Below are positions 15,576 through 23,681 of a DNA stretch of 64,000 nucleotides, in pieces. The position numbers and the translations under genes are program-made. How positions within the stretch are numbered: position 1 is the first letter of the stretch; the number at the start of each line of letters is the position of its first letter. This DNA comes from an uncultured Clostridia bacterium (GTDB taxonomy: Bacteria; Bacillota; Clostridia; Christensenellales; CAG-917), in the NCBI GenBank assembly GCA_944332815.1, contig CALVKQ010000001.1:304579-368578 (forward strand), read 5' to 3'. The notes under the pieces were generated by a model. The model was given only the letters and a program-made list of their open reading frames with translations, ran no database searches and was not told the origin of the DNA.

Positions 15576-17042
15576 TTACTCCTCTTCTTCCTCTTCCGCC
15601 TTGGCGTCGAGGTCTTCCTGGGTCATCTTGCCCAGCAGCTTGCCCTCGAACCCGTCGGTCGGAGTGTCGAGATCGAGCCCGTCGAGATAGTAGAGGTAAC
15701 CGTAATCGTCGGTGTTGAACCACACCAGACGGGAACCTGCGAAATCCAGCTTCAACCAATCCGTCTTGACGCCGGAGGCGATGACCGCTCTGACGTTCGC
15801 GCTGTCGCCGCTCGCCACATCGAGGTTAATGCGGTAGAGGGCGTTGGACGCGGTGTAATAAACGTAATCGCCTATGACCTTCTCCACCTTGACGGAGGAG
15901 CCGGTGCCGATGATAAGGTTGGCGTCGGTGTAACCCACGCTGTCCGCGGTGACAAGATACACGTTGTTGCCGACGGTGGCGAGGATGCCCTTATCCCCTC
16001 CGAGCGCGTAGAAAGAGCTCGGTTCGGTCTGCGCCAGCCTCTTCTCGTTCTGAACGGAATATTCACTTGACAGAGAGAAAGTGTTCATATAAAGTCCCTG
16101 CGACTTGGACGAACCGTTCTCGTAGATGGACTTGGTGTAATAGAGGGTCGCCTCGGTGTCGGACACAAAGCACACGTCTTTGAGAGAGTAAGTGAACACT
16201 TTGTCGTAGTCCGCCACGCCGACGGAGGAGTCGTAGGTCGCAAGAGTCTTGCGGTCGCTGCCGTCGTATTTCACGGCGCAGAGCTCGTTGTAATGACGGT
16301 AGCTGTCGTCGCCCGTCACGGTCTGCGTGTAGAAGATATAGTCGGTGACTACCGTGCCGGCGGAAGGATCCCACTCCGCGTCATAGCCCCACAGGATGCC
16401 GGACGCGTTCTCGATGAGCACGCCCATCTTCACGCCGCTGCCGTCGTCCACGCTCTCGCCGGAGGGCATCCCCGTGAAATCGAAGTAACGGAGGGTGGAA
16501 GTGCTGCCCGGGTCGGTGTAAAGGACGCGCGTGGGGGTGAAGAGATACTGGCAGCTGCGCGAATTGACGTTGCCTATCCTCTGAGTGACCGCGCCGTCGG
16601 TGCGAGTGCGCATGAAGTCGGTGTAAGTGGTGTTGGGGTTGCCGGAAGTGTCGGACTCCGTGTTGGGAGAGGCGTAATATATCCAATCCCCGAACACGGC
16701 AAAGCCGCCGCCCGTGTACTGGTTGGAAATGACGAGGGGCACCACGACCTGTGCGGTATCGTTATTGATGGTGCCGTCACTGTTCTTTTCGGCGCGCATT
16801 ATGCTCTGCTTATACGCAGAACCCCAATTGTTGACTTCGACGTCGCCGAGGTAACCGTTGATGAAGTACACGTACTTGCCCTGCTCGACGTAGTAGCCCC
16901 CGTTGGACACCACTTTCGCCTGCGATTCGCCCATGCCTATGCCGTCCCACACGTACACGTCGTTGCACGCCGCAAGCAGCGTAGCCGCTATCGCGAGGGT
17001 CGCTATGAGGGCGACGATGACTATCACTTTCTTTCTTTTCAT
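15576..17042 (-). CDS. Lipoprotein with a beta-propeller-like repeat domain
   Basis: 488 residues. Signal helix followed by the lipobox LLAAC, so it is lipid-anchored outside the membrane. The body consists of repeated aromatic beta-strand phrases such as GKYVYFINGYLG, GDWIYYASPN, DYIFYTQTV, GDYVYYTASNALYRIN and YGYLYYLDG, typical of DUF5050/TolB-like propellers. It ends in a run of glutamates. Monocistronic with its own promoter and terminator. A binding or sensor role is likely, but the ligand is unknown. Confidence 0.75.
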   Translation of the reverse strand: MKRKKVIVIVALIATLAIAATLLAACNDVYVWDGIGMGESQAKVVSNGGYYVEQGKYVYFINGYLGDVEVNNWGSAYKQSIMRAEKNSDGTINNDTAQVVVPLVISNQYTGGGFAVFGDWIYYASPNTESDTSGNPNTTYTDFMRTRTDGAVTQRIGNVNSRSCQYLFTPTRVLYTDPGSTSTLRYFDFTGMPSGESVDDGSGVKMGVLIENASGILWGYDAEWDPSAGTVVTDYIFYTQTVTGDDSYRHYNELCAVKYDGSDRKTLATYDSSVGVADYDKVFTYSLKDVCFVSDTEATLYYTKSIYENGSSKSQGLYMNTFSLSSEYSVQNEKRLAQTEPSSFYALGGDKGILATVGNNVYLVTADSVGYTDANLIIGTGSSVKVEKVIGDYVYYTASNALYRINLDVASGDSANVRAVIASGVKTDWLKLDFAGSRLVWFNTDDYGYLYYLDGLDLDTPTDGFEGKLLGKMTQEDLDAKAEEEEEE

Positions 17043-17091
17043 ATCATTCTCCCGGAAATATCCGTTGTCGTTTGCTCCACGAGGGGAATTA

Positions 17092-17120
17092 ATTATACCT
17101 TATCCTGCACGGTTTTACAA
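17092..17120 (-). promoter_or_regulatory. Sigma-A promoter for the propeller lipoprotein gene
   Basis: TTGTAA (17120-17115), 17 bp, TATAAT (17097-17092) on the minus strand. Confidence 0.78.
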
Positions 17121-17150
17121 CCGCAACGCGCATACGCGCGCGTTTTTACA

Positions 17151-18902
17151 TTATATACTTTCTTGCCTTTTCTCGATATCCAGCTTGATATGCACGTCTT
17201 TGAGCTGCCTTTCCGTCACTTCGGAGGGCGCGCCCATGAGGATGTCCCTCGCGTTGCGGTCCATCGGGAAGGTGATGATCTCGCGGATGTTGGGCTCCTC
17301 CGCCAGCAGCATGACTATCCTGTCCACACCGGGAGCGATGCCTGCGTGCGGCGGCGCGCCGAACTTGAACGCGTTATACAATGCGGAGAACTTCTGTTCT
17401 ATCACGTCCTTGCCGTAGCCCACTATCTCGAACGCCCTCTCCATTATCGCGGGCTCGTGGTTCCTGACCGCGCCGGAGCTTAACTCCACGCCGTTGACCA
17501 CGCTGTCGTACTGATAGGCGAGGATGTCGAGAGGGTCGGAGTTGTTGAGCGCGTCCAGACCGCCCTGCGGCATGCTGAACGGATTGTGACAGAACGTGAG
17601 GTTGCCCTCGTCGTCGTATTCGTACATCGGGAAGTCCACTATCCAGCAGAACCTGAACGCGTCCTTCTCGATGAGGTCCAGCCCGACGCCCAGTTCCGTG
17701 CGCAGGAAACCTGCTTGCTTTTCCGCGTCCTTGCTCTCCGCCACGAGCGCCACGAACGCACCGGGAGCAAGCTCCAACCTGCCGGTGAGCGCGTCCTCGC
17801 AGTCCGCCGCGAACTTGGCGATGCCGCCGGTGAGCGCCCCCTGCTCGTCCGTCTTGAACCAGTACATATTCTCCGCGCCGTTCAGGCGGCACTTTTCCGC
17901 CACGCCGTCTATGAACTTGCGCGTCGGGGAACTGCCGTTCACCGCTATCGCTTTAATGACCTTGCCCTCCGTGAAGAAAGGCGCTTTGCCAGTGAGGATG
18001 TCCGTCACGTCTTTGATGATGAGGGGGTTGCGCAGGTCGGGTTTGTCCGTGCCGTAATCGCGCATGGCGTCGCGGTACTTTATCCTGCGGTACGGTCCCT
18101 TGTCCACCTTGCGCGTGCTGAACTCCGAGAACACGCCCGTAAGCACCTCTTCCATGACCGCGAACACGTCGTCCTGGGTGGCGAAACACATCTCGGTGTC
18201 CAGCTGATAGAACTCGCCGGGGCTCCTGTCCGCCCTCGCGTCCTCATCGCGGAAGCAGGGCGCGATCTGGAAATATCTGTCGAACCCGGACGCCATGAGC
18301 AGCTGTTTGTATTGCTGCGGCGCCTGGGGCAATGCGTAGAATTTGCCGGGATGCAGGCGGCTGGGGACGATGAAGTCCCTCGCGCCCTCGGGAGATGAGC
18401 TGGTGAGGATGGGGGTGGTTATCTCCAAAAAACCCATATCCGTCATCTTGCGCCTGAGCCAGCTGACCACTTTGGCGCGGAAAACTATCTTGTCCTTGAC
18501 CTCGGGGTTGCGCAGGTCGAGGAAACGGTAGCGCAGACGGGTGTCCTCTCTGGATTGGGTGGAGGTCGCAATCTCGAAAGGCAGCTGTTCGTAGCACCTT
18601 CCCAGCACTTCCACCTTCTCGGGCTCTATCTCGATCATGCCGGTGGGCATATCGGGATTGGGCGAGCTGCGGAGGATGACCTTGCCCTCCACGGACACGG
18701 TGGACTCTCTCGGGATGGAGCGCACCAGTTCTTTCATCTCCTCCGTGGTCGCGACGGCTTGGGTGCTGCCGTAAAAGTCGCGCAGCACGAAAAAGATGAC
18801 CGCGCCGAGGTCGCGCGTGCCGGAAAGCCATCCGGCAAGTTTAACTTTCTGTCCCACATTGCTCTCGCGGAGTTCTCCGCAAGTGTGCGTTCTGTACGTC
18901 AT
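17151..18902 (-). CDS. aspS: Aspartyl-tRNA synthetase, bacterial type
   Basis: 583 residues with N-terminal OB-fold, class II catalytic core split by the bacterial GAD insertion, motif 2 around FRDEDARADR and motif 3 GIAPGVDRIVMLL. Third gene of asnS-asnA-aspS, 10 nt after asnA. As AsnRS is encoded in the same operon, a discriminating AspRS is expected. Confidence 0.97.
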   Translation of the reverse strand: MTYRTHTCGELRESNVGQKVKLAGWLSGTRDLGAVIFFVLRDFYGSTQAVATTEEMKELVRSIPRESTVSVEGKVILRSSPNPDMPTGMIEIEPEKVEVLGRCYEQLPFEIATSTQSREDTRLRYRFLDLRNPEVKDKIVFRAKVVSWLRRKMTDMGFLEITTPILTSSSPEGARDFIVPSRLHPGKFYALPQAPQQYKQLLMASGFDRYFQIAPCFRDEDARADRSPGEFYQLDTEMCFATQDDVFAVMEEVLTGVFSEFSTRKVDKGPYRRIKYRDAMRDYGTDKPDLRNPLIIKDVTDILTGKAPFFTEGKVIKAIAVNGSSPTRKFIDGVAEKCRLNGAENMYWFKTDEQGALTGGIAKFAADCEDALTGRLELAPGAFVALVAESKDAEKQAGFLRTELGVGLDLIEKDAFRFCWIVDFPMYEYDDEGNLTFCHNPFSMPQGGLDALNNSDPLDILAYQYDSVVNGVELSSGAVRNHEPAIMERAFEIVGYGKDVIEQKFSALYNAFKFGAPPHAGIAPGVDRIVMLLAEEPNIREIITFPMDRNARDILMGAPSEVTERQLKDVHIKLDIEKRQESI

Positions 18903-18912
18903 AGTCCTATCC

Positions 18913-19923
18913 TCACAGCAGGTGTATGCCCGCTTTTTCGCATTTTTCTCTCATTTCGTCCGGCCAGATGCTGACCTGCACCTCGCCGATGTGCGCCTTC
19001 TGGAGCAGGAGCATGCACAGCCTGGACTGCCCTATGCCGCCGCCTATGGTGAGGGGCAGCTCGTCGGACATTATCATCTTGTGATACTCATACTCCATCC
19101 TCTCCTCCGCGCCTGCGAGGCGGAGCTGCGCGGCAAGGCTCGCCGCGTCCACTCTTATCCCCATGGAAGATATCTCCAAGCTCTCGCCCAGCAGTTCGTC
19201 ATAGAACAGGATGTCGCCGTTGAGCGCCCAATCGTCGTAGTCGGGGGCTCTGCCGTCATGCGGTTTGCCGTCCGAAAGCGCGCCGCCGATGCCCATGAGG
19301 AACACGGTGCCGAACTCCTTCGCAACCGCGGTTTCCCTCTCGTGCGCGGTGAGCCCGGGATAACGGTCCAACACCTCCTGCGCAGTAAGGAAAGTGACCT
19401 CCCTCTTCAATTTGAGGTCTATGACGGGGAACTGCCGCTTGGTTTCCTCCAAAGTGTCCACGATGGCGCCCACTATGCGCGACACCGCCATTTTGAGGAA
19501 CTCGGGCGTGCGCTGTTCCTTGGAGATGACCATCTCCCAGTCCCACTGATCCACGTAGATGGAGTGCACGTTGTCGCACTTGTCGTCGCGGCGGATGGCG
19601 TTCATGTCCGTGTAAAGCCCTTCGCCGCCCTTGAAATCATAGCGTTTGAGCGCCATTCTCTTCCACTTGGCGAGGGAATGCACTATCTCCGCCGCCCTGC
19701 CGTCCTGTTCGAGGATGTCGAAAGCGACCGCGCGCTCCACCCCGTTGAGGTCGTCGTTCACGCCCGTGCGCGACACGACGAAAAGGGGCGCGGACACGCG
19801 CTCGAAACCGAAATTCTTCACAAAATTGCGCTGGAAAGCGTCCTTGACGAACTTTATCGCCTTCTCCGTTTCGCGAACGCTCATTTTGGGAACGTAATGC
19901 TCAGGTATAGTCAGTTGATACAT
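18913..19923 (-). CDS. asnA: Aspartate-ammonia ligase (asparagine synthetase A)
   Basis: 336 residues, family length. The class II synthetase-like fold shows SIYVDQWDWE, the DGKPHDGRAPDYDDW substrate segment and GGGIGQSRLCMLLL near the C-terminus. It makes asparagine from aspartate, ATP and ammonia. It lies between asnS (8-nt gap) and aspS, so asparagine supply and both cognate synthetases are co-expressed. Confidence 0.96.
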   Translation of the reverse strand: MYQLTIPEHYVPKMSVRETEKAIKFVKDAFQRNFVKNFGFERVSAPLFVVSRTGVNDDLNGVERAVAFDILEQDGRAAEIVHSLAKWKRMALKRYDFKGGEGLYTDMNAIRRDDKCDNVHSIYVDQWDWEMVISKEQRTPEFLKMAVSRIVGAIVDTLEETKRQFPVIDLKLKREVTFLTAQEVLDRYPGLTAHERETAVAKEFGTVFLMGIGGALSDGKPHDGRAPDYDDWALNGDILFYDELLGESLEISSMGIRVDAASLAAQLRLAGAEERMEYEYHKMIMSDELPLTIGGGIGQSRLCMLLLQKAHIGEVQVSIWPDEMREKCEKAGIHLL

Positions 19924-19931
19924 ATCTCACC

Positions 19932-21326
19932 TCATGCCATCAGGTCGCCTGCGGTGCGGCTGTAAAGCTGCACGTCGCGGATGTTGCCTATCCCGGTCAC
20001 GTACATCAGGATGCGCTCCAGCCCCAGCCCGAAACCGCTGTGCGGCACGCTGCCGTATTTGCGCAGTTCCATGTACCCCTTGTAATCGTCCAGGTTCATG
20101 CCGCGTTCCGTCATGGCTTGAAGCAGCTTGTCGTAGTCGGCTTCGCGCTCGCTGCAACCTATGATCTCGCCCACGCCGGGGACGAGGAGGTCCGTCGCCG
20201 CGACCGTCCTGCCGTCCGGGTTCTGCTTCATGTAAAAGCTCTTTATCTTCTTGGGATAGTTGGTGACGAACACGGGCTTGCCCAGCACCTTTTCGGTGAG
20301 GTAACGCTCATGCTCCGTTTGCAGATCCAGCCCCCACTCCACGGGGTAAGCGAACTTCTCGTCCGCCTTTTTGAGGAGCTCTATCGCGTCGGTGTAATCC
20401 AGCACCGCGAAATCGCTTGCGACCACGCTTTCCAGCTTTGCCCTGAGCCCGGGCTCGCACACCTTCTCGAAGAAGTCCACTTCGTCCGGACACTCTTCGA
20501 GCACCGCGTTTATGACGAACTTGATCATGCTCTCCGCCACCTTGATGATGTCGGGCAGTTTGGCGAACGCCACCTCCGGCTCTATCTGCCAGAACTCCGC
20601 CGCGTGACGGGGGGTGTTGCTGTTCTCCGCGCGGAAAGTGGGCCCGAACGTGTATATCTTGCCCATCGCCATCGCCGCCACTTCGCCTTCCAGCTGCCCG
20701 GACACGGTGAGCCCTGCCTTGCGCCTGAAAAAGTCGCGCGCGATGTACTCCGCCTCGTCCTTTGCGACTCTCGCGTCCTCGTAACCGTTGGTGGTCACGC
20801 GGAATATCTCGCCCGCGCCCTCGCAGTCGCTGCCCGTGATGATGGGCGTGTGGACGTAAGTATATCCCCTCTCCTGGAAGAAGCGGTGCAGCGCGTAACT
20901 CACCTTGCTCCTCACGCGGAGCATGGCGTTGAAGATGTTCGTCCTGACGCGCAGATGAGGGATGGTGCGCAAAAATTCCAGCGTATGCCTCTTCTTTTGC
21001 AGAGGATAATCGGAGGGACAATCCCCGATGAGGGCTATCTCCTCCACGTTCAGTTCGTAACCGCTGCCTTCGCGCGCAGCAGGCACCACCACGCCCTCCG
21101 CCTCCACGGAAGCGCCGCTTTTGAGGCAGGGAGAAAGCGCGTCCGCATCCAGCACGGATTTGTCCATGACCAGTTGCAGATGTTTGAGCGACGTGCCGTC
21201 GTTCAATGCGATGAACGCCATCGTCTTGCTGTCACGGGCGGTGCGCACCCACCCTGCGACCTTGACTTTCGTGCCTGCGTACTTGTCGCCGTGCAGCACG
21301 ATTTCGGAAATATCGGTGTAACTCAT
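19932..21326 (-). CDS. asnS: Asparaginyl-tRNA synthetase
   Basis: 464 residues. OB-fold anticodon domain, then the class II core with motif 2 FRAENSNTPRHAAEFW and motif 3 GFGLGLERILMYV. The start at 21326 is chosen for its AAAGGAA ribosome site; an upstream ATG at 21350 lacks one. First gene of the Asn/Asp operon. Confidence 0.96.
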   Translation of the reverse strand: MSYTDISEIVLHGDKYAGTKVKVAGWVRTARDSKTMAFIALNDGTSLKHLQLVMDKSVLDADALSPCLKSGASVEAEGVVVPAAREGSGYELNVEEIALIGDCPSDYPLQKKRHTLEFLRTIPHLRVRTNIFNAMLRVRSKVSYALHRFFQERGYTYVHTPIITGSDCEGAGEIFRVTTNGYEDARVAKDEAEYIARDFFRRKAGLTVSGQLEGEVAAMAMGKIYTFGPTFRAENSNTPRHAAEFWQIEPEVAFAKLPDIIKVAESMIKFVINAVLEECPDEVDFFEKVCEPGLRAKLESVVASDFAVLDYTDAIELLKKADEKFAYPVEWGLDLQTEHERYLTEKVLGKPVFVTNYPKKIKSFYMKQNPDGRTVAATDLLVPGVGEIIGCSEREADYDKLLQAMTERGMNLDDYKGYMELRKYGSVPHSGFGLGLERILMYVTGIGNIRDVQLYSRTAGDLMA

Positions 21327-21388
21327 GCTTTCCTTTTCCGCACGGGACACGCGCCCGTGCGCTCGTATATTAACTCTTATGAGTAACC

Positions 21389-21417
21389 ATTATAATGAAA
21401 TCTCCCTTTTTTGTAAA
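21389..21417 (-). promoter_or_regulatory. Sigma-A promoter for asnS-asnA-aspS
   Basis: TTTACA (21417-21412), 17 bp, TATAAT (21394-21389). The leader of about 55 nt is too short for a T-box. Confidence 0.8.
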
Positions 21418-21443
21418 GGAATTTCGCCCTCCCCTTAAAAAAG

Positions 21444-21472
21444 TTGACTTGCGCCGCCGCGGAGGATATACT
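21444..21472 (+). promoter_or_regulatory. Sigma-A promoter for trxB
   Basis: TTGACT (21444-21449), 17 bp, TATACT (21467-21472), diverging from the asnS promoter. Confidence 0.82.
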
Positions 21473-21511
21473 GATTGCGATTTGCATATCCCCTTTCAGC
21501 GAGGTAATGTC

Positions 21512-22417
21512 ATGTACGACGTCATCATTCTGGGCGCCGGTCCTGCCGGGCTCACCGCAGGCATTTATGCCGCGCGAGGCGGACTCAACGCCGTCATCGT
21601 GGAGTCTTCCGCCGTGGGCGGACAGGCGTCCCTCACCGCCGAGATCGAGAATTATCCCGGGTTCGAATCGGTGAACGGCTTCGAGCTGGTTTCCATCATG
21701 CAAGCACAATGCGACCGTTTAGGCGTCACTTTTGTGTTCGACAACCCCGTGAATGTGTCGTTGGAAGGTGAGATCAAGCGCGTGACGACCGCCGCTTCCG
21801 GCACCCTGGAAGCACGCACCGTCATCATCGCGACGGGTGCATTGCCGCGCACCCTGGGGCTGCCCAACGAGAGCGCCCTTATGGGAGGCGGCGTGTCCTA
21901 TTGCGCCACCTGCGACGGAGCTTTCTTCCGCGGCAAACCCGTGGCGGTCGTGGGCGGAGGGAACACCGCCGTCGAAGACGCGCTCTACCTTTTGAAATTT
22001 GCCTCCGACGTCTGGCTCATACACCGCCGCGACGCTCTCCGCGCAGACGCCATCCTGGCGGACAGAGTGAAGTCGAGCGGCGTAAAGATAGTGTGGGACA
22101 GCGTGGTCACCGAACTGGTCGGCGAAAACAAGCTGCGCGCCCTCACCCTCAAAAACGTCAAAACGGGGGAACTCTCCTCCCTCGCCGTCAACGGCGTCTT
22201 CATCGCCGTGGGACAGACTCCTTCCACGGCAGGACTTACGGGCGTGGAACTGGACGGCGGATACATCGTCACCGACGAGGAAATGCGCACCGCCCTCCCC
22301 GGAGTGTTTGCCGCAGGCGACGTCAGGAAAAAATCTCTGCGCCAAGTCGTCACCGCCACCGCGGATGGCGCGATCGCGGCGGAAAGCGCAATAAAATATC
22401 TCAACACAACTCGCTGA
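21512..22417 (+). CDS. trxB: Thioredoxin reductase
   Basis: 301 residues. FAD motif GAGPAGLTAG at the N-terminus, redox pair in CATCDGAFF, NADPH motif GGGNTAVEDALYL, and GVFAAGDVR near the end. It passes electrons from NADPH to thioredoxin. The start at 21512 (MYDVIILG) fits the family N-terminus, with GAGGTAA before it; the frame is open further upstream across the promoter, which excludes the longer start. Monocistronic. Confidence 0.95.
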   Translation: MYDVIILGAGPAGLTAGIYAARGGLNAVIVESSAVGGQASLTAEIENYPGFESVNGFELVSIMQAQCDRLGVTFVFDNPVNVSLEGEIKRVTTAASGTLEARTVIIATGALPRTLGLPNESALMGGGVSYCATCDGAFFRGKPVAVVGGGNTAVEDALYLLKFASDVWLIHRRDALRADAILADRVKSSGVKIVWDSVVTELVGENKLRALTLKNVKTGELSSLAVNGVFIAVGQTPSTAGLTGVELDGGYIVTDEEMRTALPGVFAAGDVRKKSLRQVVTATADGAIAAESAIKYLNTTR

Positions 22418-22445
22418 TTTCCGCATTCTAACCGCGTGTTTTACT

Positions 22446-22479
22446 CCCCGACCGCTTCGCTCGGCCGGGGATATTTTTT
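22446..22479 (+). terminator. trxB terminator
   Basis: CCCCGACCG, loop CTTCGCT, CGGCCGGGG, then ATATTTTTT. Confidence 0.88.
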
Positions 22480-22662
22480 CTCCTCACAACGCATGACGCG
22501 ACAAAAAACGGCATCTCCCACTACTCGTGCGGAAGAACGCCCCCACCACAATTTTTAAGCATTTTTTAACAAAACTTTGCGCCGCTATTCATTTTGATTT
22601 GCACTTTTGTAAGGTTTTTCAAAAAAATACCAAAAAATTTTTTATTTTTTTACAAAAAACGC

Positions 22663-22691
22663 TTGACAGTCTTTTTCCGTGATGATATTAT
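22663..22691 (+). promoter_or_regulatory. Strong orphan sigma-A promoter
   Basis: TTGACA (22663-22668), 17 bp, TATTAT (22686-22691), preceded by about 60 nt of A/T tracts like an UP element. No coding gene follows it on the plus strand. Confidence 0.8.
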
Positions 22692-22697
22692 GCAACC

Positions 22698-22795
22698 GTA
22701 ATCGAGAGCAAGTGCTTGAAGTTACCCAACAACAGCTCATAATTTTCCCCCTTATCATAGCAAGATGCGCAGAGGCAACTCTGCGCGTTTTGCTA
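22698..22795 (+). ncRNA. Candidate small RNA of about 95 nt
   Basis: Runs from the predicted start site of the orphan promoter to an intrinsic terminator GCGCAGAG-GCAA-CTCTGCGC followed by GTTTTGCTATTT (22767-22795). A small AGCAAG-TG-CTTGA hairpin is near the 5' end, then a mostly unpaired C/A-rich stretch. No ribosome site or plausible reading frame. It does not look like 6S, SRP or tmRNA. Confidence 0.55.
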
Positions 22796-22814
22796 TTTCG
22801 GCTCGGCGTGACAC

Positions 22815-22920
22815 AAGGGGCTCTGCCCCTTGACCCCGCGAGGGGTATTATGCCCCTCGACCCCGTGCTTTTTATAATATTGCGCCGAAGGCTGCGGGCA
22901 AACCAGCAGCCTTCGGCGCA
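22815..22920. repeat. Three successive palindromes
   Basis: AAGGGG-CTCTG-CCCCTT (from 22815), GAGGGG-TATTATG-CCCCTC (from 22840), and the perfect 15-bp palindrome TGCGCCGAAGGCTGC/GCAGCCTTCGGCGCA (22881-22920). The first two look like dispersed REP-type hairpins. The last lies about 75 nt beyond the stop of the zinc-ribbon gene and may end it. Confidence 0.6.
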
Positions 22921-22993
22921 TTTATCGGTTCGCAAAATGATTTGCTATTGTCGCGCACAACGGTGGCGCCGTGCGCGCACCTACGGCGGATCG

Positions 22994-23305
22994 TCAGCAG
23001 AACAGAGCCAACATCAGTATGATCGTCAACAAAATGCCGATCCCCACGATCACCACCGCAGATATGCTCATGTCACGCACATCGGAGGGCACGCCTATCG
23101 TGCCGTTCTGTTTCATTTTGGCGAGCACTACTATCCCGAGGATAAATCCTACGATCGGCACAAAGAAAGTCAACACTATCGCCGCGATCGACATGGAGCG
23201 CAACTGGTCGTTTTCCGCATCCACACTTGCATTCGTTTTTACACCGCAATTTGGGCAAATATACGCCTTATCGCTGATTTCTTTGCCGCAATTTGAACAA
23301 AACAT
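22994..23305 (-). CDS. Small zinc-ribbon membrane protein
   Basis: 103 residues. The N-terminal zinc ribbon has CxxC at residues 3-6 and 17-20 (CSNCG, CPNCG), then a polar linker and two membrane helices (about 48-70 and 80-101), as in many small Firmicutes envelope proteins of unknown role. The start at 23305 has GGGAGG; the longer frame has none. Divergent from an XRE regulator, with an operator placed inside its promoter spacer, so it is probably that regulator's target. Confidence 0.75.
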   Translation of the reverse strand: MFCSNCGKEISDKAYICPNCGVKTNASVDAENDQLRSMSIAAIVLTFFVPIVGFILGIVVLAKMKQNGTIGVPSDVRDMSISAVVIVGIGILLTIILMLALFC

Positions 23306-23336
23306 AATAGCATCCTCCCGTTTATGATACATCTAA

Positions 23337-23365
23337 ATACTAACCGTAAAAAATACGGATGTCAA
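23337..23365 (-). promoter_or_regulatory. Promoter of the zinc-ribbon gene with embedded operator
   Basis: TTGACA (23365-23360), 17 bp, TAGTAT (23342-23337) on the minus strand. The 17-bp spacer is almost exactly the 15-bp palindrome CCGTAAAAAATACGG. Confidence 0.75.
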
Positions 23366-23387
23366 CAAATTTCCGTATTTTTTACGA
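23344..23387. promoter_or_regulatory. Twin operators between the zinc-ribbon and XRE genes
   Basis: CGTAAAAAATACGGA (23345-23359) and its perfect inverse TCCGTATTTTTTACG (23372-23386) are separated by 12 bp. Each site is itself nearly palindromic (CCGTA-N5-TACGG), so this looks like two binding sites for a dimeric regulator, most simply the XRE protein encoded next to it. Confidence 0.75.
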
Positions 23388-23397
23388 CAATAAGTTT

Positions 23398-23604
23398 ATG
23401 GATATGTTTTGTCAAAGGCTTCGAGAGTTGCGGATGGAAAACAAAATGACGCAAAAGCAGCTCGCACAAAAAATCGGGACGACCGATGACTGCATTTACT
23501 TTTGGGAAAAGGGACGATCCGAGCCCTGCATTGCAGAGATCATCGCCATTGCCGACTTGTTCGGCGTTTCCACCGACTACCTTTTGGGCAAAGATGAGGT
23601 GTGA
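23398..23604 (+). CDS. XRE-family transcriptional regulator
   Basis: 68 residues, a single helix-turn-helix domain: LRELRMENKMTQKQLAQKIG, TTDDCIYFWEKGRSEP and the IADLFGVSTDYLLGKDE ending typical of XRE/Cro repressors. The start at 23398 (MDMFCQRL) is preferred because an upstream ATG at 23359 falls in the operator. Probably represses itself and the divergent zinc-ribbon gene through the twin operators. No phage genes are near. Confidence 0.85.
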   Translation: MDMFCQRLRELRMENKMTQKQLAQKIGTTDDCIYFWEKGRSEPCIAEIIAIADLFGVSTDYLLGKDEV

Positions 23605-23640
23605 CTCGTTTCCGGACGGTCGCTTGACACCAAGTAAAGA

Positions 23641-23670
23641 ACGGAGCAGGCAAATGCCTGCTCCGTTTTG
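23641..23670. terminator. Bidirectional terminator
   Basis: ACGGAGCAGGCA-AA-TGCCTGCTCCGT followed by TTTG; it separates the plus-strand XRE gene from the minus-strand SCP2-like gene. Confidence 0.85.
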
Positions 23671-23681
23671 ATTTGAAGTGC

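Noticed and set aside
17151..21417. T-box leader for the Asn/Asp synthetase operon
   Set aside because: The leader between promoter and start codon is about 55 nt, too short, and no T-box sequence is present.
22679..23296. 205-codon plus-strand frame over the sRNA candidate and palindromes
   Set aside because: It crosses the terminator hairpins, is antisense to the zinc-ribbon gene and has no ribosome site.
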